Assembly: GCA_964035545.1 (NCBI GenBank)
Contig: OZ037766.1
Span: forward strand, 8,379,722-8,443,721
Length of the DNA: 64,000 bases
Source: Bugula neritina
Lineage: Eukaryota; Bryozoa; Gymnolaemata; Cheilostomatida; Bugulidae
Direction of reading: 5' to 3'
This document shows positions 41,193-56,100 of this stretch, in pieces. Position 1 is the first letter of the stretch. Each line of letters starts with the position of its first letter. The position numbers and the translations under genes were made by a program. Below the pieces are notes generated by a model that was not told the DNA's origin, searched no databases, and saw nothing but the letters and a program-made list of their open reading frames with translations.

Positions 41193-44100
41193 ATGGCAGG
41201 TATGATGGACTCAATGAATGCTGTCTATGCTAAATGGGACCGTGCTCCTAATGGGAATAGTTTCAGCCCATCAAAGCAGCAATACTCTGCTGATAATGTT
41301 TTGGCAAATGGTAAAAGTGCGTGGAAGACTAAATTTAAGCAGTTGCCTCCTCAACCCGAGCGAAGGAAGACAGCCAAGTCAGCTACAAGGAGGGCAAGAT
41401 CTGTTGCACAACCGGTAAGTAAGCTATAATGCTTACTATTTAGATTGGTCAGTTTGTAGCCTTACATAGTTGTGTATGTAATATATACTGTAGGCAATGC
41501 TAAATTATGTGTACTTGTTGCTTACGTATGATAGCATGTATATTGTAACTTGTAATGCTTGCTTTAGTTATATAGGTTATGCATTATTGTTTCTATTGCC
41601 ACTGTAGTTTTTTGAACTGAAAACTTGCTTAGTATGTACACCTTTGACAAGCCCTGTGCTGGACATTTGTGGTGGTTGGAACTCTATGTATGCTTCATTA
41701 GAATGGTTTTATACTATATTCTAGTTATAATGGCAGGGCTTTATATTATCAAGAAATACATTTCCGATTCTGTGCAAAACATCATTATTTTGCTTACTTT
41801 TCTGTAGCCTATTTCATCAATAGTGGGCGCCTTTAAAGCATCCCCAAGTGTCAAGCCACCTTATAATAGCTGGGCCAGACCTCTCACAGGACAGTGTTGC
41901 AGTTGCATGCCTATAAGCAGGGTGCGTCTCAGTCTCTGTATTCATTTCATATATAGAATATAGAATATAGATATTTTGTGCGATACATTATGTTCATTTG
42001 ATTGTCTTTGGATTTTTTCAGGATACGTTTGTTCATAATGCTGTCCCAGAGATGCCTGATATTACCAATGTTCTTCGTTTACCAGAATTATCATGGTGGG
42101 TTCTGTTGGTTTGTATATCTTTTTTTTAAAAAGGAATTACAGACAAACTGTTGGGCAGATTTAGGGTTACAGATTTCCTGCTAGCTAGCTAAATATTTTA
42201 TATTCAATACTCTAAGCTGAAAGTTTGGGAAGTTCAGGCCAACTATTTTTTAAAACGTTAAACTTTGTATATTCAAATATTTTTAAAGGCAGAATTAATC
42301 ATTAAAATATTAAATGCTTATTGTTTAGTTGTTGGTTTAAATTTCCAAAAGCTTTATATTTCTAATGAGATTTTACACATCTATTTGCACTTATCTAAGT
42401 AACGGCTTCAGCTAATTAGCAGTTGTAGCACACATTTCGCAACATTTTGTCTACCAGCATGCATATTTATTGCTAGTATTTATTGTCTTATTACTACTTC
42501 AACAGAAGTTATTTGATTCAAGTAATAATGAAATAATCTGGCTCTATGCCAATTTAAGCTAATTTTGAGCTGCTCAAGGACTCTAACATTGTAATTCTTA
42601 GTGAAACATATGTATGTATGTGATATGTGCTACTTGTAATGCTCTACCTGATATATTTCAGCCGGCATAGCAAGATACTGAGTGCATTTTGTAATGTCAC
42701 CTACACATATAGACACACTGTAAGGTTTGGATATCCTAATATTACTGAGTCAGTACTCCGAAGTCCTAGATCACAGTTGGCAGTGGAACGCACTGTGCAA
42801 GAACTGCTTGACCAACAAGGTAAATATAATATAAACTTATCCCCCCACCGCAATGGTCAATGTGCCAGCGCGTACTATTTACAACAAGTTTTTAGGGTAG
42901 TAAGTATATATAAGTACTATTATAATAATATTACTCGGTATGTTATTGACAATGGCTCCAAACCATAGACTAAATTCATGTTAAATGTTTTTAAAACGTA
43001 GCCAGCTGTGCTAGCATATGAGTATTTGATGGTTATAGAGATTAGACTTTAGAGTATAGTGTAAATAAGTTAGTATGTATCTGTATATGTATATTTATAT
43101 GTATCTATATATATCAAAGGCTTGCCACTAGATGAAAATAGTAAAGCTTACAAGAAAGAGAAAAAGAAATGTGAAGGGAAGCTAAAGAAGTTATTTCACA
43201 TAATGAATGCTGTGATGTCTATACCTTTGTTCAAGTGAGTAGTTATCTTCTCACTAATATTTAGGTGAGTGTTAGCATTGTACAGAGAATACATGTATAC
43301 AGATTACACAGTTGTTGGCATGTACTTTAATCATGCATTAACTACTAGAATAGTGCATGTAAAACTAAATTATACAGTCAATATCTTTGTAACTGGCAAG
43401 TTTCTAACCTGCTGTCACCTGTTTGATAACCATTAGTGCTAAAATGGGTTGGTAATCAGATTACAATTTGCTACCTGTTGATGCCGACTTAATCAAAGAA
43501 GAAGCCTGCATCAACAGGTAGAAAATTGTATTTTGTAATTGACTTTAGACTCACCGGTTGGTTTCTGAATACAGTACTTGGTGCTTTGCTGAATTCGGTG
43601 CAGGTGCACAACTCACAGCTACTGGTCTTGAAAGACGCTACGCTGGTTTGTTTTATCATTACTAGTTGATGAATGCATTTGTGAATACAGTTTTAACTGA
43701 TTTTTCTTAGTTGTGCTTTATGCCGTCGATTGAATTCTTTAATGTTTTAATCAGTTTAGTAAATAACTTTTAGCATTCTTGTTTGGTTTATCCAGTTCAT
43801 ACTAATTTGTTGTGTGTAAAAACTACCTGAAGATAGACATTTCATCACGTCTATTCTAGTGCGGAAAGCCCGTAGTTTACCTGCCAATGCACAGGAGTCA
43901 CCTGGACTATATACTCCTGACTTACATACTCTGGCATTACGGTATTCGAGCTCCGTACGTCGCAGCTGGTGACAACCTCAATATATTCGGCTTTGGGTGG
44001 GTTGTGCTCAAACTACTTCTATAGAATCTTACTCATTGCTGTGGAATAAATCTGATTTTACTGTTTCTGTAAATGGAGAGTTGTGGTTCCAACAACACGA

Positions 44101-47100
44101 TATTAGTGCGATACATTCAGATGTAAACTTGAACTTAAAGGAAGAGTTTACTGATTTAATGAAACCTTAAAGTGAGTAAATAAAAAATAAAATTCACGTG
44201 AATCTCGTTGTTAGTAGTGTTTTGGAGTTTTTCCACGTAGTCCGTTTAAGCTTGCGACCCAACAGCTGACTGCAAGGCTGACTGCGACAGTTAGTAATAT
44301 TAAACAGACTCAAGATACTCATACTGATGAAAAATACAATTCTGTCTTTTATTTTTACTTACGTGTCTCTTTTGTTTTGATTCGGATAGTTTATTAGTTT
44401 ATTGCACGTATACACTGACAGCTTCGGCTACTTAATGTAGAAACTCAAACTTTAGTTTTGTAATAATAGTTTGGGTCTGTGATACTCTTGCTCCTGGAAA
44501 TATGCGGCAACCTTTAAACTGTTTCCACAGGCGTATTTTGCGTTCACTTGGTGGCTTTTTCATTCGCCGAAGACTGGATAAAGAAGTTGGAAAAAAGGAC
44601 CACCTATACAGAGCTGTGTTGAGTGAGGTTGGCGTCTTGTACAAACTGCTATTCGATTACAACAAGCTAGTCAAGTCCTGATGATAGTCACTCTCTATTG
44701 ATAGTTACCATTACGACTATTGAGATTTAAACATTAATACATTGTAGTATCTTGAGGAGCTGTTGAGACGAGGCCAGAGTCTAGAGTTCTTTATAGAAGG
44801 AGGTAGAAGTAGAAGTGGTAAAGCGTATTATCCTAAAGCCGGTCTCCTATCAATTATTGTTGACTGGGTTTTAGCATCTAGAAATGAAACTGATGGTAAG
44901 TATTCAGTCATATTTGTTTTAGGCTTACAAGAGTTGGCAATGTAGCGGGTCTTGCAATCTTATGGTTTATATGATGGTAGGAATTCAAAAGAGATTTTTG
45001 TGAAAGTTTTCTTTCATTAGCAAACAGTTTTTGTTTTTGTTTTTTAATTAAAAGTGGAAGCTAGTTAATAGCTTGCTGAATTCATGTTAGCGTGATTGCA
45101 ATTTTCACTTGGCACAGAAAATGAGCACTATTCTCAAAATTTTCAGTTTTTGGAAATTTGACTTAATTTTTTTTAAATATAGGCTCAAGTAATTATTTAA
45201 TTTGTTTTGAATTGGCGTTCAATTATTATACATGTTTTGCACCCTTTTCACCAATTCTGGGAAGCTGTAAATGAGTTGTGTCAACTGAATGAGCATGCTT
45301 CACCAAGTCTATGGCATGCTTATTCGGTTAACTGAGCGCTCTGAATTATACAAGTATAGAAATTTTTTAAAATCGAAATACAAATAAGATGCTGGTTTTT
45401 TAGCTGTTAATTTAAACGATGGTCTATAAAAAATTGCTATATGTTATACAGCATAAAGTATTAGCCTCACTAAAAAAACCATAAATGTAAAACTAACGTA
45501 TTAAACATAGAGTTATCTATCCTCGTGTTGTCACACATTTGGACAGACAAGTCTTACCTGATGTTTACACTTTATCCTGTATGTACCATTTGAGTAAACA
45601 CTTGTTAGAATATGCATTCATTAGGTACTATCCTTTTCCATTTATTTTACATTCATTCTTCTGCTTGTTTATTTTTCACTTTTTCAACATGTTTATTTTT
45701 TTGTTAACCCAACTTTCTTATAAATTTACTCTATTCTGAATGTATTTAATTTAAGTTACTGTAAATTATAGACTCGTTTGCTCTAGTGTTATAAATGTCA
45801 CAATATGAAATTAGATGCTGTTGTATTATATGTAAAAATAATTGTCTAGTAGAGTGCTTCCCCAGACTTGTTTTACTGTTCTAATTTCTTTATCAGGGAT
45901 ATTGAGATTAGATGCATTGATCGTGCCTGTGGGTATAAGCTATGAGAAAATAATAGATGGAGACTTTACTAGAGAACAGATGGTAAAATTCCTAGACATT
46001 ATATTATAAAAAAGTACTTTTGCAAAGCTGCCAGCCACAAATTAGTCTCAAAGTAATGCAACTTTGGAGCTGTTTGATGTTTGTATGAAATCAAATGGTG
46101 ATTAACTGTAGAGCATTGGTTTACTACCAAATCTTTCAGGTTTCAGGTGTTTGGTTTATTTAGATTATCTTACGTTTACAATTTTGGTTTGTAATGGTTT
46201 GCTATCATAGTCTGAACACTATTGAATATATTGTTTCTTGGAAGATATATACTGTTGCATTGTTGAACTTATATTTAAAGTAAAATAACAATCCCATCAG
46301 ACCGTGTAACTAAAAGGGCATAGTATTAATTTATTGGATTTTCTTTCAATTAGTTGTAGCAATGCTTCTTATACTTCTTTTATTTACTCCAACGCTTTAA
46401 AAATATTCTGTCATCACAGTAAGAACTCTAGTATAAAGAAGCAGATTGAAACAGAGGTTATCAGACTTAAGATATGCAATGTTGATCCATGCAATGCAAT
46501 ACACATGTATAATGATGTTTTTAGGGTATGGCAAAGAAACCAGAGTCATTTTGGTCAACAGTAAAGGCGATATGGAAGTTGTTCAGCACCACTTATGGTA
46601 ATGTTAGAGTGGATTTTTGCCAACCATTCTCTCTCAAGGTTAGCAACATTTTACCTGGTGAAAGTCTTACAATTAGACAGTTGATACATAAAGACAAGTG
46701 GCATGATTGAGGCCATTCATGTTCGCAAACATGCAGTATAATTCCGATCTGGTGTAATGATAATAATGTACAGCAATGATTTATAAAAATGCTTGTATTG
46801 TTTGATAAATATAAAAATACATTGATAAGGTAATGTAACTGTAAATTTTGAAACCAGAGCTAAATTTTCTCTTTATATGATTTTGAACACGTCTTTTGCT
46901 GCATTGTGTTAAACAATATCTTGTATTATGTTGTTTTTTATTATTTTAGGAGTATTTGTCCGTCAATGAAAGAAGTCTACTTTCCAGATCAGTTTCGGGG
47001 CTCAGTCCAGTGACTGTGCTGGGTAACCCCCGCCTCCAGGACAGCATGCAAGACTTATCTAAGGCTACAACATCGAGTGACTTGCTGACTCGAGCCACTA

Positions 47101-50100
47101 GCGGTAACTCCATATATGGTATTGACATCAGCAAAGAAGATGAGAAAGTTGTCATTGATGCTCTTGCTAGACACATTCTTTACAGTAAGTCTAATTGAAT
47201 AGTGAATCGAGAAATGTAATCATATGTATATATTGTGAAACTTGAGTGAAGGTATGTAACTAAATACAGGCTTAAACTTTTACCTTACTACAGCAAGTTT
47301 TCAGGAAATCTTTGTGCCCTGGTCATTCCAGGTACAGTACAGTGTGTATGCACAGGGCTTCTACTGTCTCACTATTTTTTCTATTCAGTCCAGTAACTTC
47401 TGTTGAAGTTTAGATTATACTTGAATTGATTTCAAACAGTAAGATATAATTTATTATAAATTAAGAATGAAATTTTGAAATTTGTTATTAGTATTGAGAT
47501 TTTGCATTTTTTTGAGAATCTTCTAGTTACATGTTGCAAAGGTTGGATGCTGTCTAAAATTTTAGCAGTGAGTTCATACTTGCTAGTAGAGCAATCTTAC
47601 AACAGCTGTATCCTCCCTTTAAATAACAATTTTTATATTGAATATGTTGGCCACTAGCTAACTGACTGTTGGGGTTTTTGTGGGTTAGGAAATATTGGAT
47701 ATTGATCTCGTAACAAAGGATGCATTCCATCATATTTCATTTTAGCAAAAAAAATGATGTGGAAAAATTAGAGCCTCTATTTTTTGCAAAAAATATACAC
47801 ATATATTTATTATTCAGCTCATTAATTAGCTTTTAATCATGCCTTATAGCAGTAGTTGTTTCAGTATATAACTTGATATGATATTGGTTTAATTGCTTAT
47901 TGCACTCATCAAAGGCTGGTCTGAACATCACTGGCTCATATCATTAATAATTATTAATAAACTTTCACTCCTTTATTACATCTTAGTTCATTTTAACTAA
48001 TAAAATCTACTTTCCAATAGCTTATATATTGGCTATCAATTATTCTTGCCTGGTATACTTGGTACCACACAGTGAAATATGTATACTTATGTACATAATT
48101 AATATAAAAGACATTAATGTATGTACATATAATTAGATTAGTTGAGACCCTGCTTTGCCTGATATTATTGTGGTGAGTGTTGAATGGCAATACATCAACT
48201 TTCTTCACAATGTTTTGCAATATTAAAATAAATGATTGTGCTTGCACTGAGTGAATGTTTCCTTTTTGCTATTGTTTTTTCCTTTTTATTCAAAATAGAA
48301 ATGTGTTTTTCTTCTGCTAGAATCATACGTTATGTTTACTTTTAAAGTACTTACTAAGAGTGAGTAAAGTGACTGAGCCCTGAGCTTGACTGAAGTTTTA
48401 GTTTTTGAGCTAAAAAATTAAATCGGAAAATTATCTACAATTTTATATTTATTATCAAATTAAAATTTATACTTTTGAATAATAGGAAAAGTTCTCTCTT
48501 ACAAATATCAATCATTGCTCTCACTTTGATGCTTTGAGAAGATAACTCCTTTCACATTAATCCAATATTTCTTTTAAAATTTGCTTTAGCTGCAAACTAA
48601 TGTGCAGGTAAATTCAGTGTTAGCTCATATCTATATTATGTGAATCTTTGTATTGTAGACAGTATGTGTGCGACAGCTATTATGAGTACAAATATTTTAG
48701 CCTTCGATTTACTCTCAAATTACAGACAGGTAAAAATTTACATTCTAATATCATTTGTGCATTGTACCACTTTCTTCAAACATACCTTATAAGTGATTTA
48801 GCTCATTCAACTATGTATTTTATCGTTAGGGATTGAAATGTTAATTTTAGTTTAGTGTAATCAAGTAGGATTATATTTGGGGTTGAATTGATTTACTCAG
48901 AATCTCCAATAGAGCCAATGAGATACAAAATAACCAAGAGCCTACATCCATGCCACATTTGTTATTACTATTAACTACTGGTTTATATTCCTCTTGTTGT
49001 AATATTTTAAAAATAGTTCATGACAAGAATTTTTTGAATTTTTCATTAGGATGTTTTTGCCACTAATTATTGCCATGCTATTAGTGAATTCTAATGAAAA
49101 TAATACTCTAGTTTGGATAATAATCAGCTAATTTCTTGCATCCCATTGTTAAAAATCTTGTGCAATCGTTCTCTCATCATAAGATAATCTTCTCAGTTGA
49201 TTGATGTCTCAGTTTTAGCAAATTGGTGTAAACAGATTTTCTATCTGAAAACTAGCATCTGGCAGTTTATCAGATTCTCCAAATCACGCGAATCTAGTCG
49301 GTTCATTCTGGTATCCAGACTGCAGCTGTTGTATCAGCCGATCAATCAATTTTTACTCTTTTTGTAGTCATTATTGTGTTGCATGGTGTCACTGTGGTCT
49401 GTTTTGCAATATATATACAAAGTATATGCGGCTACTTACATAATGTGTACATCCTAATTACTGCTTCAACCAATTATTTAGTAGTTTAGACCACCGTTTG
49501 GTTTATAATTCCATTCCTAAGGTAGCTTATACCACTGAGCTGTCTTGCCCACTAATGGATTTACTATTATCTTTCTGCATATCTTTATATCACTGGTTCT
49601 ACCTTTAGAAACCCCAATATAGTGAAATGACTAGCCATATTTTAGGTTTGCCACTACCACTAGGCTACAAGTGGATGGCATTAGATTAGAAGAGTAATCT
49701 CTTAATGGCAATGAAAACTAAATTGTGGTTTTATAAAAAAAGTTTATGGGGAATAAATTATAGCAAGTCACTGTCATTCAATCAGTGAGTGGGTTTTCCT
49801 TGCAAATTGTTGCAGGGTGTGAGTTTACCAGAGCTGATTAGCTCCATCACCAAGTTGAGGGAAGCTATTCTAGCAGCCAACAGAGATGTTGGGTTTGTTG
49901 GCCAGACAAGAAATGTGATAGCCCATGCGTGTAAACTTCTAGGGTCTAATCTGGTAGCAATAGAGCGAAATGGTGCTCCAGTTTCCTGGTGAGCAATTTG
50001 TTGAATTATAATCAATTTTTTTTTCTTTTCCAGGTTTTTCTTGTTTTCAGACCTGAATAGCCAAAGTAACATCATTAGGTTCTAATTATGAGCAAAAATT

Positions 50101-53100
50101 ATATCTTTGTGAAGCTGTGGCCCCTAATTCTTGATTTGGAGTTTGAATTCTGGTTATGTAACTTTTTAGATGTGAGGCCTTATAAAAAATATAAGCTATG
50201 AGTTTTTTCGTACCTTTCTTTACTCTTTCTGTTGACTATAATTACAAGTAGTTTCACATTAATAAATATTTCAAAATGTTATGTCATACTTGGGTACTAT
50301 TGTGCAATGGTTCTGTGCTATATTTTAGAAAATTAGTGTCAATATTTAAATTGAATTTTTAAACTCATCAAATTATTTTATTATTAAAAGTTAATTACTC
50401 ATTTCCTGAAATATGTTATTATATAATTGCAGGCAAGAGATTTATGACGAGGAAGGTGGTGATCAGGTGAAGATCACTCCCAATCTCTCTTTGCCACATG
50501 TTTTGGAACTTAGCTATTACTCTTCTTCCGTTATCTCAGTCTTCCAGCTGAAAAGCTTGCTAGGTCAGTTTCTCACCAGGTTCTTCTCTCTGCTGTCATA
50601 AGTTGACATTCTAGGGCACCTGTTGACATGCTAGGGCACCTGTTGAAACTCAACCTGCTGTCTTATCAACGTGTATCATTCTTTTTAGTGACTTGTTTTT
50701 TGTTTCTCATTATGATCAAAATGATCAATTTTGGATCATTGAAGGGCAGAGAGCGCATTCATGGTGCCAGTTGAAATTTGTATCTCCTGCATGCGAGACC
50801 CTGATTGAACAGCCACCGTCCTTAGGGTTATAAGCTTTCTAGAAACATTTTACTAAGAAAACATTGCCAGATGTGACTCAGCCAGCTGTACCACTCTGAC
50901 ACCCTTCTCATTTTCCATTAGTAGACTTTGTGTAATTGCTCTACAGGTGAAAAACTATTCTAACAGTTAGGAAGGCTTATTCTAGGATAAAAGGAGCAAT
51001 TAATTATTCCATTTTAAACCAGGTGTAAAAATTGCATCAGTGAGAGATTTGCCAAAGTCTCACCTTTTTTTCATTCTTTATAGTCATAAGATGAACCAAT
51101 GCTCTTTTACATTAGTTATGCCTCGTCTCTTATGTTTTAATGTTTGGCAAAAAATGTTGGCATTATCTTCATAGTTCTCTTTGACTTCATATTTAAAGTT
51201 TTTGTTTGGCAAAATATTGGAATAACTATTAACTGCTTCAGATTAGTTTTATAATATATATACAGTTGGAGGAGATTCAAGAGTCATATTATTTGCTGAT
51301 TTTATCATGAGCTTGCTGACTTACTTCTAATACTGACTCATTTCTTACACTGACTCACATCTAATGCTGACATGTGTTCTGCAATAAACAGCTGCTAAAG
51401 GTTTTATTTCTGTTCAACCATCTATCTTTGACCAGTGCGTGAATTGGATATGAGAATGTTTTCTTTACGGTTTACGATTTACCATGCAGGAGTCGTGTAG
51501 ATTATATACTACTGTATTGCAGCTTGCTCTATCTGTGCCGCATCTGGTGTAGCCCTTCTAGATAGTTCCACTGAGGATCAGTTCAGCTCCGTGTCAGTCA
51601 CTAAAGATGAAGTTGTGGAACACGCTATATATCTAGCTAGTCTATTCAAATATGAATTCCTCTTTATAGCTGTAAGTATTTTGTGTACTTTGCAACTAAC
51701 CGATACACTTTTGGGCTGTTTTTCAACTTTTGACCTACAGCAATGTAACGGAGCCTACCGTTTGCTTCTAGCACTAAAATTGCTTACCAAATCTGAAAAC
51801 TTTCACTTGCATTAAAGATATTTGTGCTTAAATTTGTTGCTGATTCAAGGCTGTGCTAGTGTATAACTTGTACTAAGTCTTAAGCATTAAGGGAAGCTGG
51901 AAAGCATCAAGAAGACGGTAAGGGAAAATGTGAAGATTATAGATAGCATCAGCGGAACTGTCTATGAGTCTACTGCAATAATGATTACTAATTTCCTTTA
52001 AATCTAAACATAAAGCTTGAACCCAGATTCTTAGTTCAAACTGTTGATCTTTTAATGTGTTTAAGTCCCATTAGTTGATATGAAATTATTATATCATCTG
52101 TAATTATTATACAATTTATAATAATCATATAATTTTAGTGTTATTACCTACACCCAGCTATATTCCAGCATCTGAGCCGGTCATTGTGGCGTCTTTCCAG
52201 ACATCTTCTAAGCATTTTTCTTTTTAACTTGCACTTGATAACTCTCAATTGGTTGGTGATTACCATTGATGATAGGTATCTAGTATATTTTTAAACACTG
52301 CATGACAGTTTCCTCTGAAATTGTTTTAATCCTTTACATAATTGTGTCAACTGTTTTTAATTGTAGATGTCAGCTTAAATTCAATTACATGTCTTTCTTA
52401 AGGTAATATCTTTAAACAGGAGAAATAACGTAATATGGCTCAGGCCATTCATTATTACATCATTATTGGAGTTTGAGTAAAATCCCATCAATACTTGGCA
52501 ATATTTCTCTTCTACAACGCTGAGGGGAACTTGTAATTGCTTCATTTTAAACTATGCTAAGCCTAGATTGCTCTTAGTCATTAAAAAAGACTCAACATTA
52601 TAGTTAAGACTGCCAGGGTTTGTATTACATAAGACAGATATTTCTTATATTGTATTGATTATATATATTCACAACTGTTTTATTTAATGTTTTAGCCGTG
52701 TAAAGATTTGGAGACTGAGCTAAGCAACGCCTTTGAGTCTCTCATATCGTCAGAGTTGATTCTCTCACCTGAAGCTGAAGACACGTTCAATGAAGAAGCT
52801 CAGCAGTGGACTAGTCGTATTGCTAGGAAGGCCATCTATGGCTTCCATGAGGAGGAACTTCAAGATCACTTTGTCCCTGACAAGCAGTACAAGGTGCTCT
52901 TGATCACTGAAAAGTTATAGTAGTCCACTTGTCTACTTTAATTGTAGTTGCAATTTGTTTTTCATTTCTAAAATATTTATAAATTTTGGTTTATTTTCAG
53001 CTGAATGAAGCTGAAAAAGACCAGTTTAGAAGACTGAGTGTTTTGCTGCAGCCTATGATTGAATGTTATTGGGTGGTTTCTTGCAAACTCCACACTCTGT

Positions 53101-56100
53101 TAGACCATGACCAAACAAGTAGGTGTTTGTTGGAATTTTTTTTCTCCATAATATATGTTTTAATGTACAGGGTAAAATTTGTCAAAATTAGGTGACTTCT
53201 ATTTGACTATTTATTTGGGTCAATAATATAAAGTATAATGTTTATCAAATTTTAACCATGCTAAGTATGTATTTTAAGTTTTTCTTTGTTTTGTGAAACT
53301 AGCATTTTTTTCTAAGCATTTCAATACCATAGTAATGTTATTATAATAATTTGCAAAAGTTTTGTATACGCCCAAACAAAAAATTGGCATTTTTCGAAGC
53401 CTTGGGGCAGGTGTTAAAAGCATTCTGGGATTCATAACAAAAAGGGTAACTTTTACTGTTCGTTACTGTGAAATTGTGAAACCTTGTACTTTTGATTTTG
53501 GCCTTGCATTCAACAAGGGGAAGGTTGCATTTCAAATCCCCAGGTTTAGATTTTTTTAGTTCTCTGATAATTATCTTCACAGGGCAATAGATTGTGTAAA
53601 AATAATTGATACCTAATTAATTCTAACCAGAAGAGGGGGGTTTTATTGTTTGAGATATTTGGTAATATTTAATTTAATAGTGTTTGCAGTGTATCAAGCC
53701 ATTAAACTTATCACATTTCCTAACCACAATTATAGTAGTTCTGATTATTTTCTGGGATGACTTTGTTTGGTGAAGGTTTGAAATGGCTGATGATTAATTC
53801 AGTGCAAACGCATTAATCATTGGCAAAGCGTAGACACCTCCATGACTACTTTCCATCAAGTAGCCATTACAATGCATAACTCGTGATTAAAAGAAATTCC
53901 CTGACATTTTAGTGAAAATGATATTCCTTTGTTCCTAGTCAATTAATGTGCAATGATGGATTTTATTGATTTCAAACCCTAATTTTTACAAAATTGAACA
54001 GCTTTCTGTTGAAAAAGTTAGCTACTAGTAAATTGCAAAAGTACAAATATTCCTGCAGATGTTCGTCTATTTGGTACACACCAGTAGATTGCTTAGAAAG
54101 GAAAGTCCATTACCATGTCTGGTTTTGATGGTGGAGTATGTGAGTAGTTGTGGTTTTACAGAATGGTAGATGTATAATAATATATGGTAGATGTATAATT
54201 ACTCACATATTGGGTAATAACCACAGTCTTATACATCAACTTGTCATGTTTCAAGTAGCAGAACTCTAAATTGCAGCTGTGGTTAAGATAATTCAACTAA
54301 GATAATTTGCAGGCACTTTCTCCTTTCTCTCCTTATAGAGACATTCCTCTTTGCTTTCTACTTTATTGCTTTCTGTACGCTTTCAAACTAAAAGCAAAAG
54401 AGTTATTCAGACTAATATAAAGAAGTGCATATAACTACTGATTGCTGAGGGATTGTGTTGGAAATTATGTGCAATTTTTGCAGTTTTAGACAATGAAGTG
54501 AAATCTTAAAATAAAAAGGTAGCAAATTCAGCAAAAAACTTAAATCTTGACTTGTCCTTTTCAGTTGTCTATTTCCTGTGGATCTATCCAGGTCTGAGTG
54601 TACTGTACTCGATTTGAAACATTTCAGCATTTTAATTTGCTTACATTGAAGCCGGATAAATTGAATGTATTATTTTGCTGATACCATTTTCATTTAATTA
54701 CAATAAGAAAACTAATTGATTCCTAATTAGTAACAAAAGTTTTAATTCAATAACTTGAAAGTATGATGACAAGTTAGTCCTTTGGTAATCCCCATATTTG
54801 ATTTTGAATTTAGTTCAAGGGAGATAACTATACGATTGACCATCTACTCTTCATTTACCATCTAATTTTATTTTCCAAAATATTTTGAGCTTATTATAAA
54901 ATGAGATGTCATTTATAGACAATATAGGTGTTTTTGATTATAGCATGTAGCTTATTAGCAATGTTTATCTGTGTACAGGTGTAAATAATAATATTTTGAT
55001 GATTCAAATAGATATATAAAAATGCAATTAAAATTTCAAGCACAATGGCAGTTTTGATTTATGTTTACAAGTCTGGTAGTTGTAGTTGCTTTGTTACTAA
55101 AGAGATGGTTTCACAGGAAACCTTTAATTTGTACGCCACAGTTAAAAAAAGCTCTGTAAACATATGTTTTAAAATACTAAACGTGTTGTTTATGAAATTA
55201 TTGAAATGTTTTGGTTTTATTGTAGTGGCAGAACTGACCAAGCTTATTCATCAAGATCTTATGTTGAGGGTTGAACAGGGTATTACAAATTACAGTAAGT
55301 TTTTAATCATCTATGGTAACTATTCAATGCTCATTGCTGGAATGTTGTTTTTGTATGATTAAAAAAAGTTATTTAGTTGAAATACTTCTAAGGCATGAAA
55401 ATTTTATTAGAAAAATGAATTTTTTGTCTAAATTCGTTATGCTTCAAAACTTGGCAGCTTTATTTTAAAATCTGTCGTGCCAAGATGAAAGCTGCAACAA
55501 ACCATTTGCCTTTTATTTCCTTTTTAAATAATTTAGTTCAGGATCAGTGATTTATGTGTGTATGTATGTACATGTGTGTATGTGCATGTGTGTATGTATG
55601 TACATATGTGTATGTACATGTGTGTATGTATACATGCTGTGTGTTTATATTAATATGAGAGCAACTTTGTATCTGTGGATTCCAATCTAGTTTGATTATA
55701 GTCAGGAATGTGGAAATGTTCAAAAGGTTGGAGTTATTGTATTCTTCTGAAACTATTCTGGTAACATGTTTTACCAACCTCGATGATTAACATTGCTCAA
55801 CTTTTTTAATCATGATTAACACTGGAATGGAGTGATTCACTCAGCATATGAGGTAGTCAGTGATGTAGCCCTAGCAACCAGTGTTGATATAATTACCTGG
55901 CCAGGTCCAGTCTAAACTAGCAGCATTCTGCAAGAAAAAGGAACTACATAAACTTGAATTAATCATGTCAATGAGCGCGGTTTGTCAATTTTATAAAGCA
56001 TGAGATATTTTATGTTGTTAAAATTCCCCAGCGTGTACTGTGTGCAGCGTGTACATGCTACTCAAATGCTTGGTCCATCTTTTTAGTATCAATGTCAATT

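Noticed and set aside
43571-43645. Alternative start of GPAM exon 6 at the acceptor aatacag near 43576
   Set aside because: Wrong phase. The acceptor at 43548 (gactttag) gives LTGWFLN, which aligns with the family and keeps the frame.
55544-55777. 77-codon open frame with a His/Thr/Tyr-rich tail
   Set aside because: Generated by the GT/ATGT microsatellite in a GPAM intron.
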